Made by a program: the position numbers and the translations under genes
DNA from: Actinomycetota bacterium
GTDB lineage: Bacteria; Actinomycetota; UBA4738; HRBIN12
Assembly: GCA_029858935.1 (NCBI GenBank)
Contig: JAOUEA010000005.1
Span: 1 to 32,251 of the forward strand
Length of the DNA: 32,251 bases
Reading direction: 5' to 3'
The notes under the pieces: generated by a model
Database searches by the model: none
What the model saw: only the letters and a program-made list of their open reading frames with translations
Told to the model about the DNA's origin: nothing
In this document: positions 1-9,123 of the stretch, piece by piece
Layout of the letters: every line of letters begins with the position of its first letter
Position numbering within the stretch: the stretch's first letter is position 1

Positions 1-363
1 GAACGAGCGGTTCTCGAGCACCACGAACACCAGGTGGTCGAGGTTCATGATGCCCGCCGCCGGATCGAACGGCCGGAACGGATCCGCGACCGGCTGCAGG
101 GCCGGTGGCTGGCGCAACGGACGGCGGTCCACCCCGGAAGCTGCTCGCTCCGGGGCGATCGGGAATCGGTCGGGAACGAGGAACGGCAGCGGGATCGCAC
201 CCGTCGGTGCCGGCCGTGCCCGGGCCTGATCGGGCGAGGACACCGTTCCGGGATCGACGGGCGGGCCGGCGCCGGAGCCGACGCACGCGGCCGCCACCAG
301 GGTCGCCGCGACCAGTAGCCCGGCCGGTCGCAGCCGCCGCAGGGAAGGATTCGGGGGGGCCAT
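1..363 (-). CDS. Phosphoesterase (phospholipase C / acid phosphatase family) lipoprotein, N-terminal part; truncated by left window edge
   Basis: Not in the ORF track because it is open at the edge. Translation from ATG 363: MAPPNPSLRRLRPAGLLVAATLVAAACVGSG...[19 protein letters not shown]. Lipobox (VAAAC) and the NLDHLVFVVLENRSF motif match the two downstream paralogs. Confidence 0.9.
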   Translation of the reverse strand, partial: MAPPNPSLRRLRPAGLLVAATLVAAACVGSGAGPPVDPGTVSSPDQARARPAPTGAIPLPFLVPDRFPIAPERAASGVDRRPLRQPPALQPVADPFRPFDPAAGIMNLDHLVFVVLENRSF

Positions 364-429
364 CGCGCGATCGTAGCCTGCCGATGGTGCTCGGCCGAAC
401 AACCCGAAGCGATCGATCTCAGCCGGCGA

Positions 430-2067
430 TCAGCCTCGGAACGGCCAGGGATCCACGACCAGCGGCGGCAAGGGATCCTGCGTGAAGTCGAAGTCATCGG
501 CCAGATCGCCGAGGATCTTCACCGACTCGCGCACGGTCGGCCGGGAATCCGGCCACCCGTCGGTCGCAGGGTCGAGGCGCTGCCCACCCAGGAACCTGTC
601 CTCGATCAGCTTCAGATATGCGTCGTAGCTGTAGGTCTGGTGATCGATGAAGCCCGGCTTGGCCCACGGGCTGATCACCATCGAGGGCACCCTGAGCCCC
701 CATCCGTTCTCGTCGACGATCGGAGGCTTCACGTGGTCGTAGAACCCACCCCAGTCGTCCCACGTGAGAAAGATCGCCGTGCGAAGCCACTGTTCCTCGG
801 GACCCTGCATCACGGCGTTGATCGCCTTGGCGACGTAGGCCTGTCCCACCTCGATGGAATCGGGCGGGTGCTCGCCCTTGTCCTTCTCGGGCATGTACCA
901 CGACACGCTCGGCAGGTCGCCGTTGCGGGCGTCCCGGATGAACTCCGTGTTGGGCCTGATGTTCTCGAGTTGGCCGGTGGCGGCGGTCGCCGCGAAGCCC
1001 GGCAGCGGGTTCTGCACGGGGGCGGTGAGGATGCCGTCGAGCTGCTCACACGGCGGCGCGACACACGTGCCTTCGCCGACGTAGTACCCCCAACTCACGC
1101 CGGCCCGGTACAGCAACCACGTGATGGGCGCCCATACGTAGGGACGGGGTTCCCCCATCTTCGGCGCCCAGATCTTCGAGGGCTCGTCCGCATAGATGCC
1201 CCCCGGGAACTTCTGGTCGGAGGAGCACGACATCGGGTCGTCGAGATCGGAACACGTCGCCGACCACGCCGACACCATGAACAGGTGTGCGGGCAGCGTC
1301 CACGAATCGGTCGGGGCGAACATGCGATCGTGCAGCGTGAAGGTCTTGGCGTAGTTCCAGTAGATCGGGATCTCCTTGGCCGTGTGGTAGCCCATCACGT
1401 CGGGCTGACCTCGCGGTCCATCGACGGCCTGCGGGCATGGCTTCTCGTCGGGGTGCTTGTCGCAGCCGTTCCCGATGACCCTTCGGGCCTCGACGAACCC
1501 GTCCATCGCGCCGTCGTTGATGGAGATCTCGCTGCCGACCTCTCCGTGCGGGCCGCCCTGGTCGATGAAGTTGGTGTCGTGGTAGGGCCGGTGACACGTG
1601 CCGGGCCGATCGGGGTCGGGCAGGCAAACCTTGGGATCCCCCGTGGCATCCATCGGGATGCCGTCGGCACCGGGGAAGGTGCCGAAGTAGTGATCGAACG
1701 ACCGATTCTCCAGCACGATGAACACGAGGTGGTCGAGGTTCATGATGCCCGCACCTGGGTCGAAGGCACGGGACCGGTCGGCGGCCCCCTGCAGCTTTGG
1801 CGGGGATCGCAGCGGCTGCCTGTCGACGCCCTTGGGGGCGAGCCCGGGGTCGGGTTCGCTCACCAGGTCGGGCGCACCCATCACGTCGGCGGGCTCCGCC
1901 CACGCCGAGTCGACGGGCGCGATCGCGACGCTCCCCGAAGCGGCGGGCTCATCCGATGAACCCGGAGTGCCCGAGTTGCCGGCAACACCGCCGGAGGTAC
2001 AGGCCGCCGCGACGAGCCCGGCGAGCGTGAGCAGCGCCGTGGCGGCGAGTGTGCGGCGGGAACGCAT
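430..2067 (-). CDS. Phosphoesterase family (phospholipase C-like) lipoprotein
   Basis: ORF 430..2079; ATG 2067 preferred ([23 protein letters not shown] lipobox). Motifs [59 protein letters not shown]. Confidence 0.92.
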   Translation of the reverse strand: MRSRRTLAATALLTLAGLVAAACTSGGVAGNSGTPGSSDEPAASGSVAIAPVDSAWAEPADVMGAPDLVSEPDPGLAPKGVDRQPLRSPPKLQGAADRSRAFDPGAGIMNLDHLVFIVLENRSFDHYFGTFPGADGIPMDATGDPKVCLPDPDRPGTCHRPYHDTNFIDQGGPHGEVGSEISINDGAMDGFVEARRVIGNGCDKHPDEKPCPQAVDGPRGQPDVMGYHTAKEIPIYWNYAKTFTLHDRMFAPTDSWTLPAHLFMVSAWSATCSDLDDPMSCSSDQKFPGGIYADEPSKIWAPKMGEPRPYVWAPITWLLYRAGVSWGYYVGEGTCVAPPCEQLDGILTAPVQNPLPGFAATAATGQLENIRPNTEFIRDARNGDLPSVSWYMPEKDKGEHPPDSIEVGQAYVAKAINAVMQGPEEQWLRTAIFLTWDDWGGFYDHVKPPIVDENGWGLRVPSMVISPWAKPGFIDHQTYSYDAYLKLIEDRFLGGQRLDPATDGWPDSRPTVRESVKILGDLADDFDFTQDPLPPLVVDPWPFRG

Positions 2068-2118
2068 GCGGCGGCCCATGCTAGCGGCTGTGCCTCGAGC
2101 GCCGGCAGGTGCCGCGGC

Positions 2119-3573
2119 TCACGGCTTCCCCAGTGGCCACGGGTCGAGGATCAGCGGCGGGATCGGGTCCTGGGAGAAGTCGAACTCCCCCGACAGGTCG
2201 CTCAGGATGTCGACGTCCTCCCGCGTCGTCGGCCTGGGGTCTGGACGACCCCCGTTCTCGCCGTCGAGCCGTTGACCATCGAGGAACCGGTCCTCGATCA
2301 GCTTGAGGTATGCGTCGAACGACAGCGTGCGGTGGTCGATGTCGAGGTCGCGATCGGCCCACGGGCTGATCAGCATGCCCGGCACCCGCAGCCCGTACCC
2401 GGCTTCATCGACGCGCGGGGGCTCGACGTGGTCATAGAAGCCACCCCAGTCGTCCCAGGTGAGGAAGATGGCCGTGCGATTCCAGGCGGGGCTTCGCATC
2501 ACGGCGTTGATCAACTTGGTGACGTAGGCCTGGCCACGCGTGACCGGCGCACCGGTGCCCGGGTGCTCGCTCTGCCCGCCGCGACCGGGCACGATCCAGC
2601 TCACCGACGGCAGCGTGTCGGAGCGCACGGCGTCGAAGAAGTCCTCGTGCGGCTTGATGTTGTCGAGCTGACCGGTCTCGATGACGTCGGCGAACCCGGT
2701 CAGCGGGTTCTGCGGGCGAGCCGGACCCTCGCGTTCGCAGTCCTCGCGGGAATCCTGCGGGCGCCGGCACAACACGCCGCCCGCGTAGTACGCCCAGCTC
2801 ACGTCCTGCTGATGGAGCAGCCAGGTGATGTCGGTCCACCCGAACAACGTGGGGTGCTCGTACCAGATCAGCTCGTCGAACAGGTCTCCAAGCTCGAGAT
2901 CGGTGGAGCAGGTGAAGGCGTCGGTCGGGTCGGTGCACCGGGCCGACCACCCTGAGACCAAATACAGGTGCGCCGGCAGGGTCCACGAATCGGTCGGGGC
3001 GAACATCGCGTCCTGCAGCAGGTACTCGGTGGCGTAGGCCCAGTAATTCGGGATGGTGGACTGATCGTGAAAGGCCATGATGTCGGGCTGACCGACGGGT
3101 CCGTAGATCGCGCCGCACTCGGCGACGTTGCGCCGCCGGATGCACGGCCGGCCGTCGGCCGCCTCGATGAACCCGTCCATCGCACCGTCGTTCACGCTGG
3201 CGACCGAGGCGGCGAGGTTGTGCGGACCTCCTGCGTTCACGAGCTCGTTCGTGCGATACGGCGGCACGCACTCGCCGAGCACCGGATCCTGCGAGCACAC
3301 GGTCGGATCGCCGTTCTCATCGACCGGGATGCCATCGGCGCCCGGGAACGACCCGAAGTAGTGATCGAACGACCGGTTCTCCTGCACGATGAAGATGAGG
3401 TGGTCGAGGTTCATGATGCCGGCCTCGGGGTCGATGTCTTCGGTCGCACGGCCCTGCGCGCCCGATGCCGTCGGTGGGACATCGCCACCGGTGCACGCTG
3501 CCGCGATCAGCGACGCGGAGAGCACCATGGCGACGACGCCGCTTCGGCGAGAAGGTGCGGAACCGGGAGCCAT
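2119..3573 (-). CDS. Phosphoesterase family (phospholipase C-like) lipoprotein
   Basis: Start trimmed from the track's 3948 to ATG 3573: [31 protein letters not shown] (lipobox); [42 protein letters not shown]. Confidence 0.92.
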   Translation of the reverse strand: MAPGSAPSRRSGVVAMVLSASLIAAACTGGDVPPTASGAQGRATEDIDPEAGIMNLDHLIFIVQENRSFDHYFGSFPGADGIPVDENGDPTVCSQDPVLGECVPPYRTNELVNAGGPHNLAASVASVNDGAMDGFIEAADGRPCIRRRNVAECGAIYGPVGQPDIMAFHDQSTIPNYWAYATEYLLQDAMFAPTDSWTLPAHLYLVSGWSARCTDPTDAFTCSTDLELGDLFDELIWYEHPTLFGWTDITWLLHQQDVSWAYYAGGVLCRRPQDSREDCEREGPARPQNPLTGFADVIETGQLDNIKPHEDFFDAVRSDTLPSVSWIVPGRGGQSEHPGTGAPVTRGQAYVTKLINAVMRSPAWNRTAIFLTWDDWGGFYDHVEPPRVDEAGYGLRVPGMLISPWADRDLDIDHRTLSFDAYLKLIEDRFLDGQRLDGENGGRPDPRPTTREDVDILSDLSGEFDFSQDPIPPLILDPWPLGKP

Positions 3574-3664
3574 GGCTCCGGATGCTACCGGACCCCCCGC
3601 GGCCGACCTGAGGACCACCGCTACGATGACCACGACACGACATCGAACCCGCGAGGAGGCCCGC

Positions 3665-5125
3665 GTGAGCGACACCGACGTACCGGCACGCTTCCCAGTG
3701 ACGCTGATCCCCGGCGACGGCATCGGGCCCGAGGTGGTCGCGTCCGCGCGCGCGATCGTCGAGGCGACGGGTGCCCCGATCGACTGGGAAGACGCCGAGG
3801 CGGGGGCGGACGTCTTCCGCAAGGGCGTGGCCTCGGGGGTCCCGCAGGAAACGATGGACTCGATCGCCCGCACGCGAGTGGCGTTGAAGGGGCCACTGGA
3901 GACCCCGGTCGGGTTCGGCGAGAAGAGCGCGAACGTGACGCTGCGCAAGCTCTACGAGACCTACGCCAACGTGCGGCCTGTGCGAGAGATGCCGGGAGTC
4001 ACGACCCCGTATTCCGGACGCGGGGTCGACATGGTCATGGTGCGCGAGAACGTCGAAGACCTCTACGCCGGCATCGAATACATGCAGACGCCCGGAGTGG
4101 CCCAGGCCCTGAAGCTGATCAGCGTGAAGGGTTCGGAGAAGATCGCCCGGTTCGCGTTCGAGTACGCCCGCAGCGAGGGACGTCCATCGGTGACGTGCGC
4201 CACGAAGGCCAACATCATGAAGTTCACCGAGGGCACCCTGAAACGCGTGTTCGAACAGGTGGCGCCCGACTACCCCGACATCGAGTCCTGGCACGTGATC
4301 GTGGACAACGCCGCTCATCAGCTCGTGAAGCGGCCCGAGCAGTACGACGTGATCGTCACGACGAACATGAACGGCGACATCCTCTCCGACCTGTCGAGCG
4401 CGTTGATCGGCGGCCTCGGATTCGCACCGAGCGCGAACATCGGCAACGAAGTCGCCATCTTCGAGGCCGTGCACGGATCGGCCCCGAAGTACGCGGGCAA
4501 GGACGTGATCAACCCCACCGCGGTGATCCTGTCGGCGGTGCTGATGCTGCGCTACCTCGGCCTGTTCGAGCAGGCCTCGGCGATCGAGCACGCGGTCTTC
4601 GTGACGCTCGAGTCGGGCACGCTCACCGGCGACGTCGTCGGGTACGACCGCGGCACGCCGACCACCGTCTACACGGAGGCGATCATCGGCAACCTCGGCA
4701 AACAGACCGAGAACTGGACCGTGCGCGAGGTGAAGCCGCTCGAACTGCCGGCGCTCTCGAGCCAGCCCGACTACGTGAGGCCGACCGATCGCAACGTCGT
4801 CGGGCTCGACGTGTTCGTGGAGTCCCCGCTGACTGCCGACGAGCTCGGCGCCTCATTGATCGAGCTCGCCCATGGCACCCGGCTCGAGCTAAAGATGATC
4901 TCGAGCCGCGGCACCAAGGTGTTCCCGCCCACCGGCGCGATCACCGACACGCTCGATCACTGGCGGTGCAGGTTCATCATCCGGGAGAACCCGGGTGACC
5001 TTTGGGACGAGGATGTGCACCAGCTGTTGGCGCGCATCTCGCGCAGGCACACCTGGATGCACATCGAGAAGCTGATGGAGTTCGACGGGGAGCTCGGCTT
5101 CACCCGGGACCAAGGAGAGAACTGA
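3665..5125 (+). CDS. icd: Isocitrate dehydrogenase, long form with extra C-terminal domain
   Basis: GTG 3665 preceded by [98 protein letters not shown]; about 150 aa C-terminal extension ([19 protein letters not shown]). Confidence 0.93.
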   Translation: MSDTDVPARFPVTLIPGDGIGPEVVASARAIVEATGAPIDWEDAEAGADVFRKGVASGVPQETMDSIARTRVALKGPLETPVGFGEKSANVTLRKLYETYANVRPVREMPGVTTPYSGRGVDMVMVRENVEDLYAGIEYMQTPGVAQALKLISVKGSEKIARFAFEYARSEGRPSVTCATKANIMKFTEGTLKRVFEQVAPDYPDIESWHVIVDNAAHQLVKRPEQYDVIVTTNMNGDILSDLSSALIGGLGFAPSANIGNEVAIFEAVHGSAPKYAGKDVINPTAVILSAVLMLRYLGLFEQASAIEHAVFVTLESGTLTGDVVGYDRGTPTTVYTEAIIGNLGKQTENWTVREVKPLELPALSSQPDYVRPTDRNVVGLDVFVESPLTADELGASLIELAHGTRLELKMISSRGTKVFPPTGAITDTLDHWRCRFIIRENPGDLWDEDVHQLLARISRRHTWMHIEKLMEFDGELGFTRDQGEN

Positions 5126-5197
5126 CGCGGCCGGAGGAGGCCGTGGCGCCGTGGTGAGCGACTCGCCGCGGCCCTCCGACACCTCAGCGCCCTGGGC

Positions 5198-5332
5198 GCG
5201 GGCTTCCTCCTCAGCGCCCAGGCCGCGGGCTTCCTCCTCAGCGCCCAGCCCGCGGGCTTCCTCCTCAGCGCCCAGCCCGCGGGCTTCCTCGTCAGCGCCC
5301 GGGCCGCGGGCTTCCTCCTCAGCGCCCGGGCC
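5198..5332. repeat. 27-bp tandem repeat, 5 complete units plus partial units on each side (about 5182-5338)
   Basis: Unit GCGGGCTTCCTCCTCAGCGCCCAGSCC starts at 5198, 5225, 5252, 5279 and 5306 with no indels; only a few substitutions. Confidence 0.95.
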
Positions 5333-5462
5333 GCGGGCGACGCTCGGGGGAAACTTCGTGGTGACGACGGATGCGGCGGCGGCCGCCGCGGAGGCGCTCG
5401 GTCGCGTCCCGCAGCTCCCGCTCCCGGTGGCGGAACAGATCGTCGGTCCAGCCGAAGATCAT
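5319..5462 (-). CDS. Candidate 47-aa small protein (MIFGWTDDLFRHRERELRDATERLRGGRRRIRRHHEVSPERRPRPGR)
   Basis: ATG 5462 preceded by GGGAGG about 7 nt upstream; G/C-rich third positions on this strand; stop TGA lies in the last repeat unit. Below the ORF-track length cutoff. Confidence 0.5.
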   Translation of the reverse strand: MIFGWTDDLFRHRERELRDATERLRGGRRRIRRHHEVSPERRPRPGR

Positions 5463-5496
5463 CACTGCACCTCCCTCTCGTTCGTTCCTTCAGCGT

Positions 5497-5513
5497 TTGC
5501 TACAACGTTTCAA
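5497..5513. promoter_or_regulatory. Imperfect 17-bp palindrome TTGCTACAACGTTTCAA (TTGnnACnnnGTnnCAA), candidate regulator operator
   Basis: Dyad in the gap between the divergent small ORF and the ArsR-type regulator. Confidence 0.35.
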
Positions 5514-5518
5514 GACGC

Positions 5519-5546
5519 AGGATAGGGCCTTGTGTTCCGAGGTGAA
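5519..5546 (-). promoter_or_regulatory. Candidate promoter for the small ORF: TTCACC (5546-5541), 16 nt, TATCCT (5524-5519)
   Basis: Hexamers and spacing only. Confidence 0.3.
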
Positions 5547-5570
5547 AGCATTTAAGCTAACCCGAAATCG

Positions 5571-6581
5571 ATGGCGATCAGCATCCACCTCTCGAGCGAC
5601 GACCTGGCGGAGACGCGCTTCGCCTTCTCCCCCATCTGGGAGCTCGGGATGAGCCTGTACAAGGCCCTCCGCGACCCGTCGAGGCACGCGCTGCATCTTC
5701 CATGGGTGCAGGACGCGATGCGCGCGATCGAGGGTCGCGACCTCGAGATCCTGTTCGCCGTCGTGCCGCCGCTGGAGCGGGGCAGCCAGGTACACCCCTA
5801 TATCCCCGACTTCCTCACCCCGGCGCCCGAGACGCCGTTCCCTCAGTTCGAGGACGAGCTCGACCAGGTGGCGGACACCGACCCCGCCCGCATCAGCGCC
5901 GAGCTCCGTCACATGATCGACTCGCTGGAAGGTGTGCCCACGCCGGCGCTGACCCAGGAGATCCTCGACGACCCCGCGCCCTACCTCGGCCGGCTCGTCG
6001 AACAGATGCGCGAGTACTGGAAGCTCACGATCGAGCCGCACTGGCCGCGCATCCGCGCGCTGCACGAGGCCGACGTGACCTACCGCGCGCGCCAGCTCGC
6101 GCTCGGCGGCGCGGAGCTGCTCTTCGCCGACCTGCACCCGTCGCTCACGTGGGAAGGCGACTCGCTCGTGATCGACAAGCATCACTGCGAGGACATCGAG
6201 CCAGGCGGGCGCGGGTTGGTCCTGATCCCGGCGGTGTTCGACTGGCCGGGTATCGCGGTGCTCGTCGGTGAGGGCCTGCAGCCGACACTGGCCTACTCGC
6301 CAAGGGGCATCGCAGAGCTCTGGGACGAGCCGGAGGACACCCGCGCCGACGGCGCGATGGACGACCTGATCGGCGGCACACGCGCCGACCTGCTGCGAGT
6401 GCTCAGCGTGCCGATGACCACCGGCGAACTCGCCCATCGGCTGCACCTCACCCCCGCCGCGGTCTCCCAACAACTCGGGGTGCTGCGGCGCGCCGGCGTC
6501 GTCGACGCCAGGCGGCAGGGGCGCGAGGTCTACTCGGAGCTCACGGCGTCGGGTCGCCGCCTGCTGGAACTCCTCGGCTGA
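5571..6581 (+). CDS. ArsR-family winged-HTH regulator with long N-terminal domain (DUF5937-like)
   Basis: C-terminal RADLLRVLSVPMTTGELAHRLHLTPAAVSQQLGVLRRAGVVDARRQGREVYSELTASGRRLLELLG; N-terminal MAISIHLSSDDLAETRFAFSPIWEL. Confidence 0.85.
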   Translation: MAISIHLSSDDLAETRFAFSPIWELGMSLYKALRDPSRHALHLPWVQDAMRAIEGRDLEILFAVVPPLERGSQVHPYIPDFLTPAPETPFPQFEDELDQVADTDPARISAELRHMIDSLEGVPTPALTQEILDDPAPYLGRLVEQMREYWKLTIEPHWPRIRALHEADVTYRARQLALGGAELLFADLHPSLTWEGDSLVIDKHHCEDIEPGGRGLVLIPAVFDWPGIAVLVGEGLQPTLAYSPRGIAELWDEPEDTRADGAMDDLIGGTRADLLRVLSVPMTTGELAHRLHLTPAAVSQQLGVLRRAGVVDARRQGREVYSELTASGRRLLELLG

Positions 6582-6634
6582 GCATCCGCGGGCGGGGATG
6601 CCCTCCCGATCGGGAATGATCACCGCGTCGATCA

Positions 6635-6960
6635 CGTCCACCGCGTCGATCGACGAATCACTGATATCAGGCCGTCCGCGCGGGTGCGAGCGGCTTCGTC
6701 TCGAAACAGCGTGCCGCCGACGAACTGGATTCCGTGCGGCGCGCCGTAACAGGTGAGTCGGTCTTCCTGCCGCACGAGCTTGAAGCACTCGCCGCCTCGG
6801 GCTTCGGGCCCTCGCGCAGGGGACGACGGAAGAGGTCGCCCAAGCGTTGTTCCTGAGCCCCCGAACCGTGCAGGGTCACGTACAGAACATCCTCACGAAG
6901 GTCGGTGCCCGCTCGAAGCTCGAGGCGGTGCTCGAACGGGCTTCGCCGCGGCTTCGGGGT
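6635..6960 (+). pseudogene. NarL/LuxR-type response regulator remnant (end of receiver domain, linker, HTH) with frameshifts
   Basis: In successive frames: TSTASIDESLIS; then from 6671 AVRAGASGFVSKQRAADELDSVRRAVTGESVFLPHELEALAA; then from 6802 LRALAQGTTEEVAQALFLSPRTVQGHVQNILTKVGARSKLEAVLERA. Together these form a recognisable receiver-linker-HTH. Confidence 0.75.
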
Positions 6961-7041
6961 GCTGTGAATCGCTCACGCAGGCCTGGTGCCTCGCCTCATC
7001 TAAGGCAACACGGCGCTGTGGGCGGGCCGGGACTCAACCTC

Positions 7042-7047
7042 TAGAAT
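7042..7047 (+). promoter_or_regulatory. Candidate -10 (TAGAAT) for tRNA-Glu
   Basis: TAGAAT 28 bp upstream of the tRNA 5' end; no convincing -35 seen. Confidence 0.4.
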
Positions 7048-7075
7048 CGGGGCCGAACCGATGCGCGATGCGCTC

Positions 7076-7148
7076 GGTCCCATCGTCTAGGGGCCTAGGA
7101 CACCACCCTCTCAAGGTGGAGACACGGGTTCAAATCCCGTTGGGACTA
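7076..7148 (+). tRNA. tRNA-Glu (anticodon CTC)
   Basis: GGTCCCA...TGGGACT acceptor arms (G-U closing pair); anticodon arm CCACC-CTCTCAA-GGTGG; T arm CGGGTTCAAATCCCG. CCA not encoded. Confidence 0.93.
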
Positions 7149-7217
7149 CCGATCATGCCGCGTCCCCCCATCCAGGGCACCGCGGTCTTCGCTCGTGCCT
7201 CCAGCCATGGTGCCGGT

Positions 7218-7642
7218 TCACGTCGGCAAGATCGCCGAGAGATCCCAGATGCGCGGGTCGATGCAACCGAGCCGAAGCAGAACCCCGGGCTTAGATGTCC
7301 TCTGTTCGGCGAACCGCTCGCCATCGCGGTCTCCCAGGTAACGCTTCGCGATCGCGGCTCGGAACGGAGTGACATCGCACGCGATCAGGTCGCCTCTCCT
7401 CGCACCTCAACCCCGCGGAACGGCCGAACCGCCTCGAACACGACGAGCGCGCACCTCGGGTCGTGCTCGATGTGGCGGAGCTTGGCATCGCCTTCGGCGA
7501 TCACGACCTCGAACCCGTCGTCGCTCCAGCGGAACCACACCGGCGAGACGGCGGCGCTGCCGTCCTTCCGACAGGTGGTGAGGACCGCCGGGGAGGGAGC
7601 CTCCAACAGCGAGCGCACGTCCTCGATCGAGGCCTCGGTCAC
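7218..7642 (-). pseudogene. Pyridoxamine 5'-phosphate oxidase / F420-dependent PPOX-like protein, split by a frameshift near 7388
   Basis: N-terminal part VTEASIEDVRSLLEAPSPAVLTTCRKDGSAAVSPVWFRWSDDG...VEVRGEAT* (GTG 7642; track ORF starts 7678), then in another frame LIACDVTPFRAAIAKRYLGDRDGERFAEQRTSKPGVLLRLGCIDPRIWDLSAILPT* ending at 7218. Confidence 0.75.
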
Positions 7643-7729
7643 GACCGCGATCGTAACGTCGGGTGCCACGTGGGACATCGGTCGGGTCGAGCCCGGGACG
7701 TCGGTGTGGGACCCGGCCCAAGCCGTGCC

Positions 7730-9037
7730 TCAGGGGTCGGTCGCGCGTTCCACCGGCTCCGATTCGGGAAGCCGGGTCACGCCGGGGCGATCCGCCTGCG
7801 GCCCCGGTTCCGCTTCGGGGAGCTTCACGGTCGTCGGAGTCGGAGGCTTCGGCGATGCCTCCCGCCGGTCGAGCGAGCGTGAGGCGATCAACCCCGCGAG
7901 GCCGGCCAGCGCCGTGCCGATCCCGCCGATCAGCAACGCTGCGCGGCCGCCGAGCCCGGCGACGATCGCCCCTGCAGCCCCCGTCGCGCCGATCTGCATG
8001 CCGTTGACCAGTGCGCCGTAGGACGCGAAGGCACGGCCGCGGAACCGGTCGGCCACCCGGTGAACGATCAGGCTCCGCATCGCGACGGTTTCCACACCGT
8101 TGGCAAGCCCGCCCACGACGAACAGCGCCACCGCCAGCCAGAACACCGACGCGGCCGCGGCTGCGAACACGGCGGCTCCGTTGACGACCGCCGCCAGGGC
8201 CATCGACCAGAGCAGCCGATCGTCGCGCAGTCGCCGGGCGATCAGCGTCGCACCCGCGACCATGCCGACGAGCCACGCCGACGCCAGCACGCCGTATCCC
8301 CAGGCGCCGGCGGCAAGCGTCTCTCGCGCGAAGAACACCTCGGCCACGTTGTCCATGGCCGCGAACAGGACCACCGCGCCGATCACCGCGAACGCCACCA
8401 CCAGGACGCGATCGCCGCGGATCACGCGGAAGCCCTGGCGGGCGGCGCCCTCCTCAGCTCGGGCCTCCTCGGGCGCCACCCTGCGTACGCGCAGCAGCAT
8501 GGCCGCTGCGGCGATCACGACGAACGTGCCCGCGTTGACGAGCAAAGCGACCTTCGTGCCCACGCCGGCGGCCAGGGTGCCCGCCAGGACCGGGCCCGCG
8601 ATCATGCCTGAGTAGCGGGCGGCCTCCAGGTACGCGTTGGCCTCGGTGGCGTGCTCGTCTCCCACGACCCTCGGCACGAGCGTGTAGATCGACGGGGTCT
8701 CCACCGCCGAGGCCGTTCCCAGCAGGAACGTGAACATGAAGATCCACCCGACGTCGTTCGTGAACGCGAGCGCCACCGCGACCCCGGCCTGGATGGCCGT
8801 CGCGATGGCGAGAGAGCGCCGCGTCTCGAAGTTGTCGACGATGACCCCGGCCGCCGGGGCGAAGATCACGAGCGGGATCAACCCGCAGAGCAGCAGCCCC
8901 GCGACCGCCCAGCCTGACTCGGTGAGGTCGGCGACCTTGATCGTGAGGGCGATCAGCGCCAGCTCGTCCCCGAGCGAGGAGAACCCGGCTGACAGCGTGA
9001 GCAGGCGGAAATCGCGCCCCCGCAGCGCTCTGTACAC
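7730..9037 (-). CDS. MFS transporter
   Basis: 435-aa multi-TM protein, MYRALRGRDFRLLTLSAGFSSLGDELALIALTIKV...; MFS-type layout. Confidence 0.88.
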   Translation of the reverse strand: MYRALRGRDFRLLTLSAGFSSLGDELALIALTIKVADLTESGWAVAGLLLCGLIPLVIFAPAAGVIVDNFETRRSLAIATAIQAGVAVALAFTNDVGWIFMFTFLLGTASAVETPSIYTLVPRVVGDEHATEANAYLEAARYSGMIAGPVLAGTLAAGVGTKVALLVNAGTFVVIAAAAMLLRVRRVAPEEARAEEGAARQGFRVIRGDRVLVVAFAVIGAVVLFAAMDNVAEVFFARETLAAGAWGYGVLASAWLVGMVAGATLIARRLRDDRLLWSMALAAVVNGAAVFAAAAASVFWLAVALFVVGGLANGVETVAMRSLIVHRVADRFRGRAFASYGALVNGMQIGATGAAGAIVAGLGGRAALLIGGIGTALAGLAGLIASRSLDRREASPKPPTPTTVKLPEAEPGPQADRPGVTRLPESEPVERATDP

Positions 9038-9123
9038 GAACCGGCACTCTAGGGGGTCGAGGCCCGAAACGCATCGGCCTGTCGGCGGAGATCTCCGAAC
9101 CTGAGCGAGCTAGGGAGCGTGCA

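Noticed and set aside
2968-4998. 676-aa plus-strand ORF
   Set aside because: Overlaps phosphoesterase C antisense and icd out of frame; no recognisable motif.
5128-5143. CGGCC-GGAGGA-GGCCG stem just after icd as terminator
   Set aside because: Only 5-bp arms and no T-tract.
5182-5338. CRISPR-like array
   Set aside because: Units are contiguous 27-bp tandem copies without spacers; no cas genes seen.
5151-5525. Plus-strand 124-aa ORF with ASSSAPxPR repeats
   Set aside because: Possible (GGAGGAGG upstream), but the non-repeat half is antisense to the better supported small ORF and its third-position GC falls off; kept only as an alternative reading of the repeat.
6604-6615. 12-bp palindrome TCCCGATCGGGA after the ArsR-type gene
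   Set aside because: Short palindrome in GC-rich DNA with no promoter context; insufficient for an operator or terminator call.
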